The notes: generated by a model not told the origin, from the sequence alone. DNA of 14,524 nucleotides from UBA11606 sp039815945 (GCA_039815945.1 JBCBYI010000105.1:1-14524); one strand, 5' to 3'. Counted from the first letter of the stretch, positions 7,328-14,517 are shown. Made by a program: numbers and translations.

Positions 7328-7341
7328 CAGGCGATCGCCTG
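7328..7341 (-). terminator. 14-bp palindrome just after sucD
   Basis: CAGGCGATCGCCTG is a perfect palindrome starting 3 nt after the sucD stop codon on the minus strand. As RNA it can fold as CAGGC-GATC-GCCTG. No T run follows, only ACAATT. It may be a weak terminator, a 3'-end stabiliser for sucCD mRNA, or a protein-binding site. Confidence 0.35.
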
Positions 7342-7344
7342 CGC

Positions 7345-8229
7345 TCAGAGACCCGCGACGATCTCGGCCATGAGTTCGCCGGCTTCGGTCGGGTTCTGGC
7401 CGACCTTGACGCCTGCGTCCTCGAGCGCCTCCATCTTGGCGGCCGCCGTACCCTTGCCACCGGAGACGATGGCGCCGGCATGGCCCATCTTCTTGCCGGG
7501 AGGGGCGGTGACGCCGGCGATGTAGGAGCTGACCGGCTTGGTCATGTGGTTCTTGATGAACTCGGCGGCCTCTTCCTCGGCCGAACCACCGATCTCACCG
7601 ATCATCATGACGGCCTTGGTGTCGGGATCGGCTTCGAAGGCCTCGAGGCAGTCGATGAACGAGGTGCCCGGAACCGGGTCGCCACCGATACCGACGCACG
7701 TGGTGACGCCGATGTCCTTCTGCTTGAGCTCGTACAGCGCCTGGTAGGTGAGCGTGCCGGAACGGCTCACGATGCCGACCGGGCCACCAGCCTTGGCGAT
7801 GTGGCCGGCGGTGATGCCGATGTTGCACTTGCCGGGGCTGATGATGCCGGGGCAGTTCGGGCCGAGCAGGCGGGTGTTGGGGTACTCGGCCTTCAGCTTG
7901 TTGAAGAAGTAGGCCTCGTCCTGGGCGGGCACGCCTTCGGTGATGGCCACGATGAACTCGATGCCGGCCTCGGCCGCTTCGAGCACCGCACCCTGCACGC
8001 CGGGGGCGGGGATGAAGATGCATGTCGCGGTGGCGCCGGTGGCTTCCTTGGCCTCGGCGACCGAGGCGTAGACGGGGACACCGTCGACATCGGTGCCGGC
8101 CTTCTTGGGATGGGTACCGGCCACGACCTGGGTGCCGTACTCGGCGTTGAGCTTGCCGTAGTAGCTGCCCTGCGAGCCGGTGAGGCCCTGGTAGATGACC
8201 TTGGTGTTCTCGTCGACGAAGATGCTCAT
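7345..8229 (-). CDS. sucD: Succinyl-CoA synthetase, alpha subunit
   Basis: This is a 294-residue subunit of the TCA-cycle enzyme that interconverts succinyl-CoA and succinate with nucleotide phosphorylation. It shows the CoA-binding fold with TGSQGSYY (17-24) near the N-terminus, the ITEGVP segment, GPNCPG (123-128) and SRSGTLTYQ (155-163). The phosphohistidine loop MGHAGAIVSGGKGTA has His250 as the phosphorylated residue. Its length is close to the usual 290 residues and no key residue is missing. The ATG is 33 nt after the sucC stop, and a purine-rich GTAGAGAGAG stretch lies about 12 nt upstream. It forms an operon with sucC. Confidence 0.98.
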   Translation of the reverse strand: MSIFVDENTKVIYQGLTGSQGSYYGKLNAEYGTQVVAGTHPKKAGTDVDGVPVYASVAEAKEATGATATCIFIPAPGVQGAVLEAAEAGIEFIVAITEGVPAQDEAYFFNKLKAEYPNTRLLGPNCPGIISPGKCNIGITAGHIAKAGGPVGIVSRSGTLTYQALYELKQKDIGVTTCVGIGGDPVPGTSFIDCLEAFEADPDTKAVMMIGEIGGSAEEEAAEFIKNHMTKPVSSYIAGVTAPPGKKMGHAGAIVSGGKGTAAAKMEALEDAGVKVGQNPTEAGELMAEIVAGL

Positions 8230-8262
8230 GGTTCGTTGTTCTCTCTCTACGTTCGTTGACGA

Positions 8263-9402
8263 TCAGCTGGCCAGCTCGACGGCCTTGCGGGCGGCGTCGA
8301 GCATCGTCTCTTCCATCATCAGCTTGTCGCTGAGGTTGGGGGCGAGGATCGCCCGACCTTCCTCAGCGTTGGTCCCGTCGAGCCGGATCACGATCGGGCT
8401 GTCGATCTCGACGCGGCGCATGGCCTCGAGGATGCCGTTGGCGACCTCTTCCCCTCGGGTGATGCCACCGAAGATGTTGATGAAGATCGACTTCACGTTG
8501 GGGTCGTTGTTGATGACTTCCATCGCCCCGGCCATCACGTCGGCGTTGGCGCCGCCGCCGATGTCGAGGAAGTTGGCGGGGCTGCCACCGACCTGGTTGA
8601 CGACGTCGACCGTGCTCATGGCCAGGCCGGCGCCGTTGGCGATCACGCCGACGCTGCCGTCGAGACCGACGTACTCGAGGCCCTTCGCGTGGGCGGCCTC
8701 TTCACGATCGTCGCGGGGCTGGGTCTCGTCGTACTGCGCGTAGTCCTCGTGACGGAACGTGCTGTTGCCGTCGAGGGTGACCTTGGCGTCGAGGACGTGG
8801 ACCTTGCCCTCGGGGGTGAGGATCAGCGGGTTGATCTCGACCAGGTCGCAGTCGCCTTCGGTGTAGGCGGTGTAGAGCTTCTGGAGGATGTCGACCGCGC
8901 CTTCGACCGCGGCATCGGGGAGATTCGCGGCAGCGACCCACGCCCGGGTGGTGGCCTCATCGAGGCCCACGACGGGGTCGACCCAGATCTTCGCGATGGC
9001 GTCGGGGTTCTCTTCGGCGACGGTCTCGATCTCGACGCCGCCTTCCTTGGAGAGCATGCCGAGGTGCTTCTTGGCCGAGCGGTCGAGCGTGAAGCTCGCG
9101 TAGTACTCCTCCGCAATGTCGGAGGCCTTCTCGATCCACACCCGCTTCACGAGGTGGCCGTTGATGTCGAGGCCGAGGATGTTGGTGGCGTGCTCGCGCA
9201 CGGCATCGATGTCGGCGGCGAACTTCACGCCACCCGCCTTGCCGCGCCCACCCGTGTGGACCTGCGCCTTCACCATCACCGGGGTGCCGAGTTCCTCGGC
9301 GGCGGCGACGGCCTCATCGACCGTGAACGCCACCTGGCCGGGGCTCACCGGCATCCCGTACTGGGCGAAGAACTGCTTGCCCTGGTATTCGAACAAATCC
9401 AC
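8263..9402 (-). CDS. sucC: Succinyl-CoA synthetase, beta subunit
   Basis: This 379-residue partner of SucD contains an ATP-grasp nucleotide-binding domain and the C-terminal ligase domain. Visible motifs are MDLFEYQGKQ at the N-terminus, the nucleotide-binding loop GGRGKAGGVK (51-60), the metal site EINPL (189-193), NGAGLAM (256-262), FLDIGGGA (278-285) and NIFGGITRGEE (309-319). The start is the GTG at 9402. The N-terminal motif begins there, and GGGAGG lies 8 nt upstream, the best Shine-Dalgarno in the window. The frame is open further upstream only through noncoding or antisense sequence. Length is slightly below the E. coli protein (388). Nucleotide preference (ATP or GTP) cannot be read by eye. 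Confidence 0.98.
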   Translation of the reverse strand: MDLFEYQGKQFFAQYGMPVSPGQVAFTVDEAVAAAEELGTPVMVKAQVHTGGRGKAGGVKFAADIDAVREHATNILGLDINGHLVKRVWIEKASDIAEEYYASFTLDRSAKKHLGMLSKEGGVEIETVAEENPDAIAKIWVDPVVGLDEATTRAWVAAANLPDAAVEGAVDILQKLYTAYTEGDCDLVEINPLILTPEGKVHVLDAKVTLDGNSTFRHEDYAQYDETQPRDDREEAAHAKGLEYVGLDGSVGVIANGAGLAMSTVDVVNQVGGSPANFLDIGGGANADVMAGAMEVINNDPNVKSIFINIFGGITRGEEVANGILEAMRRVEIDSPIVIRLDGTNAEEGRAILAPNLSDKLMMEETMLDAARKAVELAS

Positions 9403-9433
9403 CGGCGTTGCCTCCCGGATCGCGTACGGGGAG

Positions 9434-9439
9434 ATACTA
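9434..9439 (-). promoter_or_regulatory. Candidate -10 box for sucCD
   Basis: TAGTAT reads on the minus strand at 9439-9434, 31 nt before the GTG start. This leaves a leader of about 25 nt that holds the GGGAGG ribosome binding site. It is the closest match to TATAAT-type boxes in the window. A -35 hexamer is not obvious. Confidence 0.45.
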
Positions 9440-9452
9440 GGCAGCGAAGTTC

Positions 9453-9470
9453 CGCCAAACCCCCTTGGCG
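9453..9470. promoter_or_regulatory. Inverted repeat between sucC and the 9487 gene
   Basis: CGCCAA-N6-TTGGCG is a perfect 6-bp dyad with loop ACCCCC. It covers roughly the -35 region expected for the sucC -10 box at 9434-9439, and it ends 16 nt before the ATG of the divergent gene at 9487. It is a candidate operator for sucCD, a leader hairpin for the plus-strand gene, or both. I do not recognise it as the site of a named regulator. Confidence 0.35.
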
Positions 9471-9486
9471 TCAGGAGAGAAATTCC

Positions 9487-10020
9487 ATGCCCGTCGCCCG
9501 CGGCCCCCAGATGAATGCCCGATCCGCCGTCCTCGTCGGCATCACGGGAGTGATGATCGCCGTCGTCCTCGGCGGAGGTGTGTTGTTCCTTGCCCAGCAG
9601 AGCGAAAACGTCGACCTCCAACTCGGTGACACCGACTTCGACGCCGGCCAGATCGGACGCATCTCCGAGGAGATCGACGACCGCGGGCCGATCCTCTACA
9701 GCGATGTCGCCGGTCGCAGTCGCGACATCATCCTCCAGCACCTCGGCGACGATCCCGAGGCCGGCTGGTTCGCCTTCGACGCCCGACCGATCGGCTCGTC
9801 GCGCGACTGTTTCTTCCAGTGGATCCCTGACGACGAGATCTTCGAGTTGATCGCCGCGCCGGACACCGACGCGGTGTGCGGGGACGTCACGATGGACGAG
9901 CGGGGCAATCTGTCGAACGGCGAACTGATCCTCACGTATCCCGTCACGATCGACGACGGCAACAACGTCCGGGTCGACATCAACGCCAACGCCGAGACCG
10001 ACGAGGACACCGACGGGTGA
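9487..10020 (+). CDS. Single-pass membrane protein, unknown function
   Basis: This is a 177-residue protein with a short positively charged N-terminus, one strong membrane segment at about 13-36 (VLVGITGVMIAVVLGGGVLF), and a strongly acidic domain probably outside the membrane. The domain has two cysteines, Cys108 (RDCFFQW) and Cys131 (AVCGDV), which could form a disulfide. It also has an ILYSDVAGRSRDIILQHLGDD segment. I recognise no enzymatic motif; the spacing does not fit a Rieske cluster. AGGAG at 9473-9477 lies 9 nt before the ATG and supports this start; Met9 is a weaker alternative. The gene is divergent from sucC and followed by the P450 gene after 145 nt. Confidence 0.82.
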   Translation: MPVARGPQMNARSAVLVGITGVMIAVVLGGGVLFLAQQSENVDLQLGDTDFDAGQIGRISEEIDDRGPILYSDVAGRSRDIILQHLGDDPEAGWFAFDARPIGSSRDCFFQWIPDDEIFELIAAPDTDAVCGDVTMDERGNLSNGELILTYPVTIDDGNNVRVDINANAETDEDTDG

Positions 10021-10034
10021 GCGAACGGGCGCCG

Positions 10035-10064
10035 CTGCGGATCCGGCGTTTCGGGTCTCCGCAG
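10035..10064 (+). terminator. Hairpin after the 9487 gene
   Basis: CTGCGGA (10035-10041) and TCCGCAG (10058-10064) form a perfect 7-bp stem with a 16-nt loop, 15 nt past the stop codon. No T run follows, so it would be a weak or Rho-assisted terminator. The rest of the 145-nt gap up to 10165 holds only the P450 promoter box that I can identify. Confidence 0.35.
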
Positions 10065-10152
10065 ATCCCGCGGGCCATCCCTTCTGCCTGGAGTTCGGGT
10101 TCTCCTGAGCGTTTCCGCATGACGTGGTTCCCAGCGCCAGGGGTCGCCGCTC

Positions 10153-10158
10153 TAACCT
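10153..10158 (+). promoter_or_regulatory. Candidate -10 box for leaderless P450 gene
   Basis: TAACCT is followed by exactly 7 nt (CTGCCCC) and the ATG at 10166. No Shine-Dalgarno is present, which agrees with a leaderless mRNA. The box lies inside the upstream frame extension that begins with a GTG at 10124, which argues against that longer start. Confidence 0.5.
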
Positions 10159-10165
10159 CTGCCCC

Positions 10166-11407
10166 ATGCAGCTGAGCGAGATCGATCTGTCCGACATCGA
10201 GGGCTTCTGGACCGAGCCGATGGCGGTGCGCGACGCTGCGTTCGAGACGCTCCGCACGGAGGACCCGATCCGGTTCTTCGCCGAACAGGAGACCGAGTAC
10301 CTCGCGGCCGGCCCCGGTTACTACGCCCTCACCCGTCACGCCGACATCGTCGCGGCCAGCCGTCAGGCCGACCTGTTCAAGTCCGGCGCCGGCACCAACA
10401 TCCCCGACCTGCCGCCGGAGTTCAACGAGTTCTTCGGCTCGATGATCAACCTCGATGATCCCCGCCACGCCCGCCTCCGCAAGCTCGTGTCGGCGGGCTT
10501 CACCCCGCGCATGCTGCAGCGCAACATGGAAGACGTCGAGGCGGCGGGCAAGCAGATCGTCGAGCGTCTCCGTGAGCAGGGCCCGGGCTGCGACTTCGTC
10601 ACCGCCTGCGCCGCCTGGCTGCCGGTGAAGATCATCTGCGACATGATGGGCATCCCCGAGAGCCAGCACGAATTCGTCTTCGACATGACGAACATCATCC
10701 TCAGCCAGGGTGATCCCGAGTTCGTGCCCGAGGATCAGAATCCGCTCGAAGCGTTCCTCGGCGCGGGTGCTGCGCTCGCCGGCCTGATCGACGAAATCGC
10801 CAACACCGCCGACGGAGCTGACGGCGACACCCTCACCCATGCGCTCGTCAACGCCGAGATCGAGGGCGACAAGCTCACCCGCGAGGAGATCCAGAGCTTC
10901 TTCGTGCTCCTGTGCGCCGCCGGCAACGAGACCACTCGCAATTCGATCAGCTGGGGACTCACCTACCTGACCGACAATCCCGACCAGAAGGCGCTGCTGC
11001 AGCGCGACCTCGACACCCACATGCCGGGTGCGGTCGAGGAGATCGTCCGCTTGGCCTCCCCGGTGATCCACTTCCGCCGCACGGTCACCCAGGACGGCGT
11101 CCAGCTCGGCGATCAGATCTTCGACGAGGGCGACAAGGTCGTGCTGTTCTACGGCTCCGGCAATCGTGACGACGCCGTCTTCGACGACCCCTACGCCTTC
11201 GACATCACTCGGGACAACACCAACCACATCGGCTTCGGCGGTCCCGGCCCGCACTTCTGCCTCGGCGCTCATCTGGCCCGCCGCCAGATCAACGTGCTCT
11301 ACAAGGAAGTGCTGACCCAGATGCCCGAGATCCACGCCGTCGGCGAACCCGACCGCCTGCGGTCGAGCTTCATCAACGGGATCAAGCACCTCGAGTGCGC
11401 CTGGTAG
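10166..11407 (+). CDS. Cytochrome P450, CYP125/CYP142/CYP124-like
   Basis: This is a 413-residue soluble bacterial haem monooxygenase. The I-helix oxygen-activation motif is AAGNETTRN (251-259). The K-helix ExxR is E292-R295. The haem-ligand loop GFGGPGPHFCLGAHLAR places Cys365 as the thiolate ligand. The insert in that loop (FGGxGxHxC), the SPVIHFRRT segment, the FYGSGNRDDAVFDDPYAFDI stretch and the C-terminal RLRSSFINGIKHL strongly recall actinobacterial CYP125-type enzymes, which oxidise the side chain of cholesterol. Related CYP142 and CYP124 enzymes act on sterols or methyl-branched lipids, so the substrate here is inferred only as a sterol or branched lipid. No ferredoxin or reductase gene is adjacent, so redox partners must be encoded elsewhere. 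It ends 4 bp from the pcrA stop. Confidence 0.95.
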   Translation: MQLSEIDLSDIEGFWTEPMAVRDAAFETLRTEDPIRFFAEQETEYLAAGPGYYALTRHADIVAASRQADLFKSGAGTNIPDLPPEFNEFFGSMINLDDPRHARLRKLVSAGFTPRMLQRNMEDVEAAGKQIVERLREQGPGCDFVTACAAWLPVKIICDMMGIPESQHEFVFDMTNIILSQGDPEFVPEDQNPLEAFLGAGAALAGLIDEIANTADGADGDTLTHALVNAEIEGDKLTREEIQSFFVLLCAAGNETTRNSISWGLTYLTDNPDQKALLQRDLDTHMPGAVEEIVRLASPVIHFRRTVTQDGVQLGDQIFDEGDKVVLFYGSGNRDDAVFDDPYAFDITRDNTNHIGFGGPGPHFCLGAHLARRQINVLYKEVLTQMPEIHAVGEPDRLRSSFINGIKHLECAW

Positions 11408-11411
11408 TCGC

Positions 11412-13661
11412 CTAGATCTTCTCGAGCGGCGCCCAGCTCAGCAGCAGGCGCTTGGGCCCCACCGACGGGAAGTGGACCGACGCCTCGGCCTTGTCGCCGA
11501 CGCCGTCGATCTCCACGATGACCCCCTCGCCCCATTGGCTGTGGCGAACATCGTCGCCCACCTTGAGCCCCATCGACTCCGCCCCGGAGGGCGTCGGCTT
11601 GTTGGCTGCGGCCAAGGCCGCCTCGACGACGTCGTCGTGATGCGAATCACGCCCGCCGCCCCCGAAGGTGCGCCCGGTGGGAACCTCGCTGCCGCCGCCA
11701 CCGCCATAGGTGCGGCCACCACCGCTGCGATCACGACGTGAACGCAGCATGCGGGTGCCGCCGATCTCGTCGATCAGCTCCGACGGGATCTCGTCGAGGA
11801 AGCGGCTCGGCGGGTTGTACTGGGTCTGGCCGTGCATCATGCGGCTCCACGCACTCGTGAGGTGGAGCTTCTGCATCGCACGGGTGATGCCGACGTAGGC
11901 GAGGCGGCGTTCTTCTTCGAGCTCGGCCGGCTCGCCGAGCGCGCGCACGTGCGGAAAGACACCGTCCTCCATGCCGACGAGGAACACGACGGGATACTCG
12001 AGCCCCTTCGCCGAGTGAAGGGTCATCAAGGTGACGGTGGATTCCTCCTCGTCGACGTCGTCGGTGTCGCTGACGAGCGAGACCTGCTCGAGGAAGTCGT
12101 CGACCGTCTCGTACTCGCGGGCCATGCCGACGAGTTCAGAGAGGTTCTCCAGCCGGCCCTCGGCCTCGACCGAGCGCTCGTTCTGCAGCTCGGCGAGATA
12201 GCCGGAGCGGTCGAGGGCCTCTTCGATGATGGTGGCCGGACCGGCGTCGAGCTTGCGGATCTCGGTGGTCATCACGAGGAACTTCTCGATGCCGGTGGCG
12301 GCCCGACCGCCGACGCCCGCTTCGTCGAAGCGCAGTACGGCTTGATCGAACGACTCGCCGTTGGCCGACGCCCACGCGTCGAGCTTGCCGATCGAGGAAT
12401 CGCCGACGCCTCGCTTGGGCGTGTTGATCACCCGCTTGACCGACACCTCGTCGGTGGGATTCACGATCGCCCGCAGATACGCGAGCGCGTCCTTGATCTC
12501 GCGGCGATCGTAGAAGCGGGTGCCGCCGACGACCTTGTACGGGATGCCGACCCGCACCAAGAACTCCTCGATGACACGCGACATCGAGTTGGTCCGGTAG
12601 AAGACCGCCATGTCGCCCCAGCGCATGTGGTCGTGGTCGTGCAGCTTCGCCAGCTCGTTGGCGACGAACTGGGCTTCGTCAGACTCGTCGTCGGCGTGGT
12701 AGCGGACGATCTTCTCGCCGTCGCCCTTGTCGGTCCACAGTTCCTTAGGCTTGCGACCGACATTGCGAGCGATCACCGCGTTGGCAGCGTCAAGGATCGA
12801 CTGGGTGGAGCGGTAGTTCTGCTCGAGCACGATCACCGTGGCGTCGGGGAACGCCTCCTCGAACTCCAGGATGTTGCGAATGTCGGCGCCGCGGAAGGCA
12901 TAGACCGACTGGTCGCTGTCGCCGACGACGGTCACCTGGCGGTGCTCCTCGGCGAGCTGGAGCACGAGATCGTTCTGGACCGGGTTGGTGTCCTGGTACT
13001 CGTCGACGAGGACGTGACCGAAACGACGGCGCCACGAGTCGAGCACGTCGGGGTGTTCGCGAAACAGCTGCGCGGTGCGCATCAGCAAATCGTCGAAATC
13101 CATCGCACCGGCCTGGAGCAGACGCTTCTGGTATTCGACGTAGACGTCGCCGATCTTGCGCTGGAAGATCTGCTCGGCCTCCTCGGCGAACTGGATCGGC
13201 CCGATGTTGTCGTTCTTGGCCATCGAGATCGTGCCGTGCACCGACCGGGGCGGGAACCGCTTGGGGTCGAGGTTGAGATCACGGATGACGTACCCGGCGA
13301 GGCGGACGGCGTCGGCCTGGTCGTAGATCGAGAAGCGACCCGGGAATCCGAGACGCTCGACGTCGCGCCGCAGGATGCGTACACACGCCGAGTGGAAGGT
13401 GGAGACCCACATCTTCTCGGCGACCGGCCCGACCAGCCCGCCGACGCGATGCTTCATCTCGCCGGCGGCCTTGTTGGTGAACGTGATCGCCAGGATCTCG
13501 AACGGCGAGAGTCCACCTTCGATCAGGTGGGCGATGCGGTGGGTGAGGACGCGCGTCTTGCCGGACCCGGCGCCGGCCACCACGAGCAGGGGGCCACCGT
13601 CGTGCAGGACCGCGTCGTATTGGGCCGGGTTGAGACCGGCGAGCAGGGGCGACTCCGACAT
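11412..13661 (-). CDS. pcrA: ATP-dependent DNA helicase PcrA/UvrD (SF1)
   Basis: This is a 749-residue 3'-5' helicase for nucleotide excision repair, replication restart and transcription-coupled repair. All SF1A motifs are present: the Q motif around LNPAQ (10-14), Walker A GAGSGKT (30-36), TFTNKAAGEM (60-69), Walker B DEYQD (220-224), GDSDQSVYAFRGAD (247-260), LEQNYRST (279-286), LMTLHSAKGLEYPVV (545-559) and ERRLAYVGITRA (584-595). A Gly-rich, probably disordered linker (about 646-670) leads to a C-terminal Tudor-like domain, VGDDVRHSQWGEGVI (701-715), which contacts RNA polymerase in other PcrA proteins. The start is the ATG at 13661, because TAGGGT lies exactly 7 nt upstream. The in-frame GTG at 13670 overlaps that box. 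Confidence 0.97.
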   Translation of the reverse strand: MSESPLLAGLNPAQYDAVLHDGGPLLVVAGAGSGKTRVLTHRIAHLIEGGLSPFEILAITFTNKAAGEMKHRVGGLVGPVAEKMWVSTFHSACVRILRRDVERLGFPGRFSIYDQADAVRLAGYVIRDLNLDPKRFPPRSVHGTISMAKNDNIGPIQFAEEAEQIFQRKIGDVYVEYQKRLLQAGAMDFDDLLMRTAQLFREHPDVLDSWRRRFGHVLVDEYQDTNPVQNDLVLQLAEEHRQVTVVGDSDQSVYAFRGADIRNILEFEEAFPDATVIVLEQNYRSTQSILDAANAVIARNVGRKPKELWTDKGDGEKIVRYHADDESDEAQFVANELAKLHDHDHMRWGDMAVFYRTNSMSRVIEEFLVRVGIPYKVVGGTRFYDRREIKDALAYLRAIVNPTDEVSVKRVINTPKRGVGDSSIGKLDAWASANGESFDQAVLRFDEAGVGGRAATGIEKFLVMTTEIRKLDAGPATIIEEALDRSGYLAELQNERSVEAEGRLENLSELVGMAREYETVDDFLEQVSLVSDTDDVDEEESTVTLMTLHSAKGLEYPVVFLVGMEDGVFPHVRALGEPAELEEERRLAYVGITRAMQKLHLTSAWSRMMHGQTQYNPPSRFLDEIPSELIDEIGGTRMLRSRRDRSGGGRTYGGGGGSEVPTGRTFGGGGRDSHHDDVVEAALAAANKPTPSGAESMGLKVGDDVRHSQWGEGVIVEIDGVGDKAEASVHFPSVGPKRLLLSWAPLEKI

Positions 13662-13668
13662 CGGGGCC

Positions 13669-13674
13669 ACCCTA
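13669..13674 (-). promoter_or_regulatory. Candidate -10 box for leaderless pcrA
   Basis: TAGGGT reads on the minus strand at 13674-13669, followed by 7 nt (GGCCCCG) and the ATG. No Shine-Dalgarno or -35 is visible. The box lies about 46 nt downstream of the hairpin repeat array, so the array would be upstream of pcrA transcription. Confidence 0.5.
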
Positions 13675-13719
13675 GCGATGCGATGCGACAGCCGAGGGAC
13701 CGGCCGACGACCCGCTCAG

Positions 13720-13819
13720 GCGTTCGGCCGGAGGCCGACATCAAGCGTTCGGCCCGAGGCCGACATCAAGCGTTCGGCCGGAGGCCGACATCAAGCGTTC
13801 GGCCGGAGGCCGACATCAA
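13720..13819. repeat. Four tandem 25-bp hairpin repeats
   Basis: Four head-to-tail copies of a 25-bp unit occupy exactly 100 bp, at 13720-13744, 13745-13769, 13770-13794 and 13795-13819. Each unit begins GCGT and ends GACATCAA, and contains the perfect inverted repeat TCGGCC-GGA-GGCCGA. Copies 1, 3 and 4 are identical. Copy 2 differs by one base, which falls in the 3-nt loop (CGA), so all stems are intact. The array fills most of the 154-nt gap between the response-regulator gene and pcrA. The last copy contains the regulator's stop codon (13816-13818). No T run follows any stem. The role may be termination, mRNA 3'-end protection or protein binding, or the array may simply be an expanding repeat; this is inference. 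Confidence 0.9.
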
Positions 13820-14517
13820 GCATTGAGCTTGTAGCCGAGCCCTCGGATGGTCACGATGCGCTCGGGCGTGTCGGGGGTGGGTTCGACCTTGGCCCGGAGC
13901 CGCTTGATGTGGACGTCGAGGGTCTTGGTGTCGCCGACGTAGTCGTAGCCCCACACCCGATCGATCAGGGTCTGGCGGGTGACGACGATCCCGGCGTTCT
14001 CCATCAGCAGCGCAAGAAGCTGGAACTCTTTCAACGGGAGCTGGACCAGTTCGCCGGCGATGGTGACCTCGTGACGGTCACGATCGAGGGAGATGTCGTC
14101 GACCTCGAGCACCGAGCTCGGCGTCTCGTCGCGGGTGGCGACGCTTCCGCCGGCGCGGCGCAGCACGGTGCGCATGCGGGCGATCAGCTCGCGAACCCGG
14201 TACGGCTTGCCGACATAGTCGTCGGCCCCGACCTCGAGGGCGACGACAGCGTCGATCTCCTCGTTGCGGGCCGAGACCATGATCACCGGCGTGTCATCCG
14301 CGGCGCGGATCTCGCGGCACACGTCGATGCCGGACATGCGCGGCAACATCACGTCGAGCAGAACCAGATCGGGGTGATAGGCCCGATAGACCTCCAGCGC
14401 CTCCTCACCGTCGGCAGCAAGGTGGACGATGAATCCCTCCTGCTTGAGGGCCTGGCGCAGGCCCTCCCGGAACGCTGGCTCGTCATCGACGACCAGCACG
14501 CTGATGAGATCCGTCAT
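13816..14517 (-). CDS. OmpR/PhoB-family response regulator, RegX3-like
   Basis: This is a 233-residue two-component transcription regulator. The receiver domain (about 5-120) has the acidic pair Asp11-Asp12, phospho-acceptor Asp55 in LVLLDVMLP, Ser82 in VIMVSAR, and Lys104 in the GADDYVGKPY switch segment. A winged-helix DNA-binding domain (about 136-231) follows, with LPLKEFQLLALLM, LIDRVWGYDYVGDTKTLDVHIKRLR and VTIRGLGYKL. The recognition helix and the EIDAVVALEVGADDY stretch closely resemble mycobacterial RegX3, the phosphate-starvation regulator paired with SenX3, so a phosphate role is possible but unproven. No kinase gene is in the window; one may lie beyond the right edge. The start at 14517 leaves only 7 nt of upstream sequence, so its promoter is not visible. 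The stop lies inside the adjacent hairpin repeat. Confidence 0.93.
   Translation of the reverse strand: MTDLISVLVVDDEPAFREGLRQALKQEGFIVHLAADGEEALEVYRAYHPDLVLLDVMLPRMSGIDVCREIRAADDTPVIMVSARNEEIDAVVALEVGADDYVGKPYRVRELIARMRTVLRRAGGSVATRDETPSSVLEVDDISLDRDRHEVTIAGELVQLPLKEFQLLALLMENAGIVVTRQTLIDRVWGYDYVGDTKTLDVHIKRLRAKVEPTPDTPERIVTIRGLGYKLNA

Noticed and set aside
7275..7481. Longer start for the amidase gene
   Set aside because: The extension is Arg/Pro-rich, overlaps the end of sucD, and would bury the lipoprotein signal peptide.
6796..8259. 487-residue plus-strand frame across amidase and sucD
   Set aside because: Antisense to two certain genes. The poly-Val/Asp part is only the reverse of the Thr tract.
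9403..10257. Upstream extension of the sucC frame
   Set aside because: It runs antisense to the 9487 gene. The conserved SucC N-terminus and its Shine-Dalgarno fix the start at 9402.
9980..11389. 469-residue minus-strand frame across the P450
   Set aside because: Antisense shadow of a gene with clear haem and I-helix motifs; no domain of its own.
13662..13670. GTG start for pcrA at 13670
   Set aside because: It overlaps the TAGGGT box, while the ATG at 13661 has the exact 7-nt spacing.
13720..13819. CRISPR array
   Set aside because: Units are directly adjacent with no unique spacers, and there are no cas genes.
11832..13826. 664-residue plus-strand frame antisense to pcrA, ending in repeated RPEADIK-like peptides
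   Set aside because: Antisense to a certain gene. The repeated peptides are just the 25-bp array read through in shifting frames.
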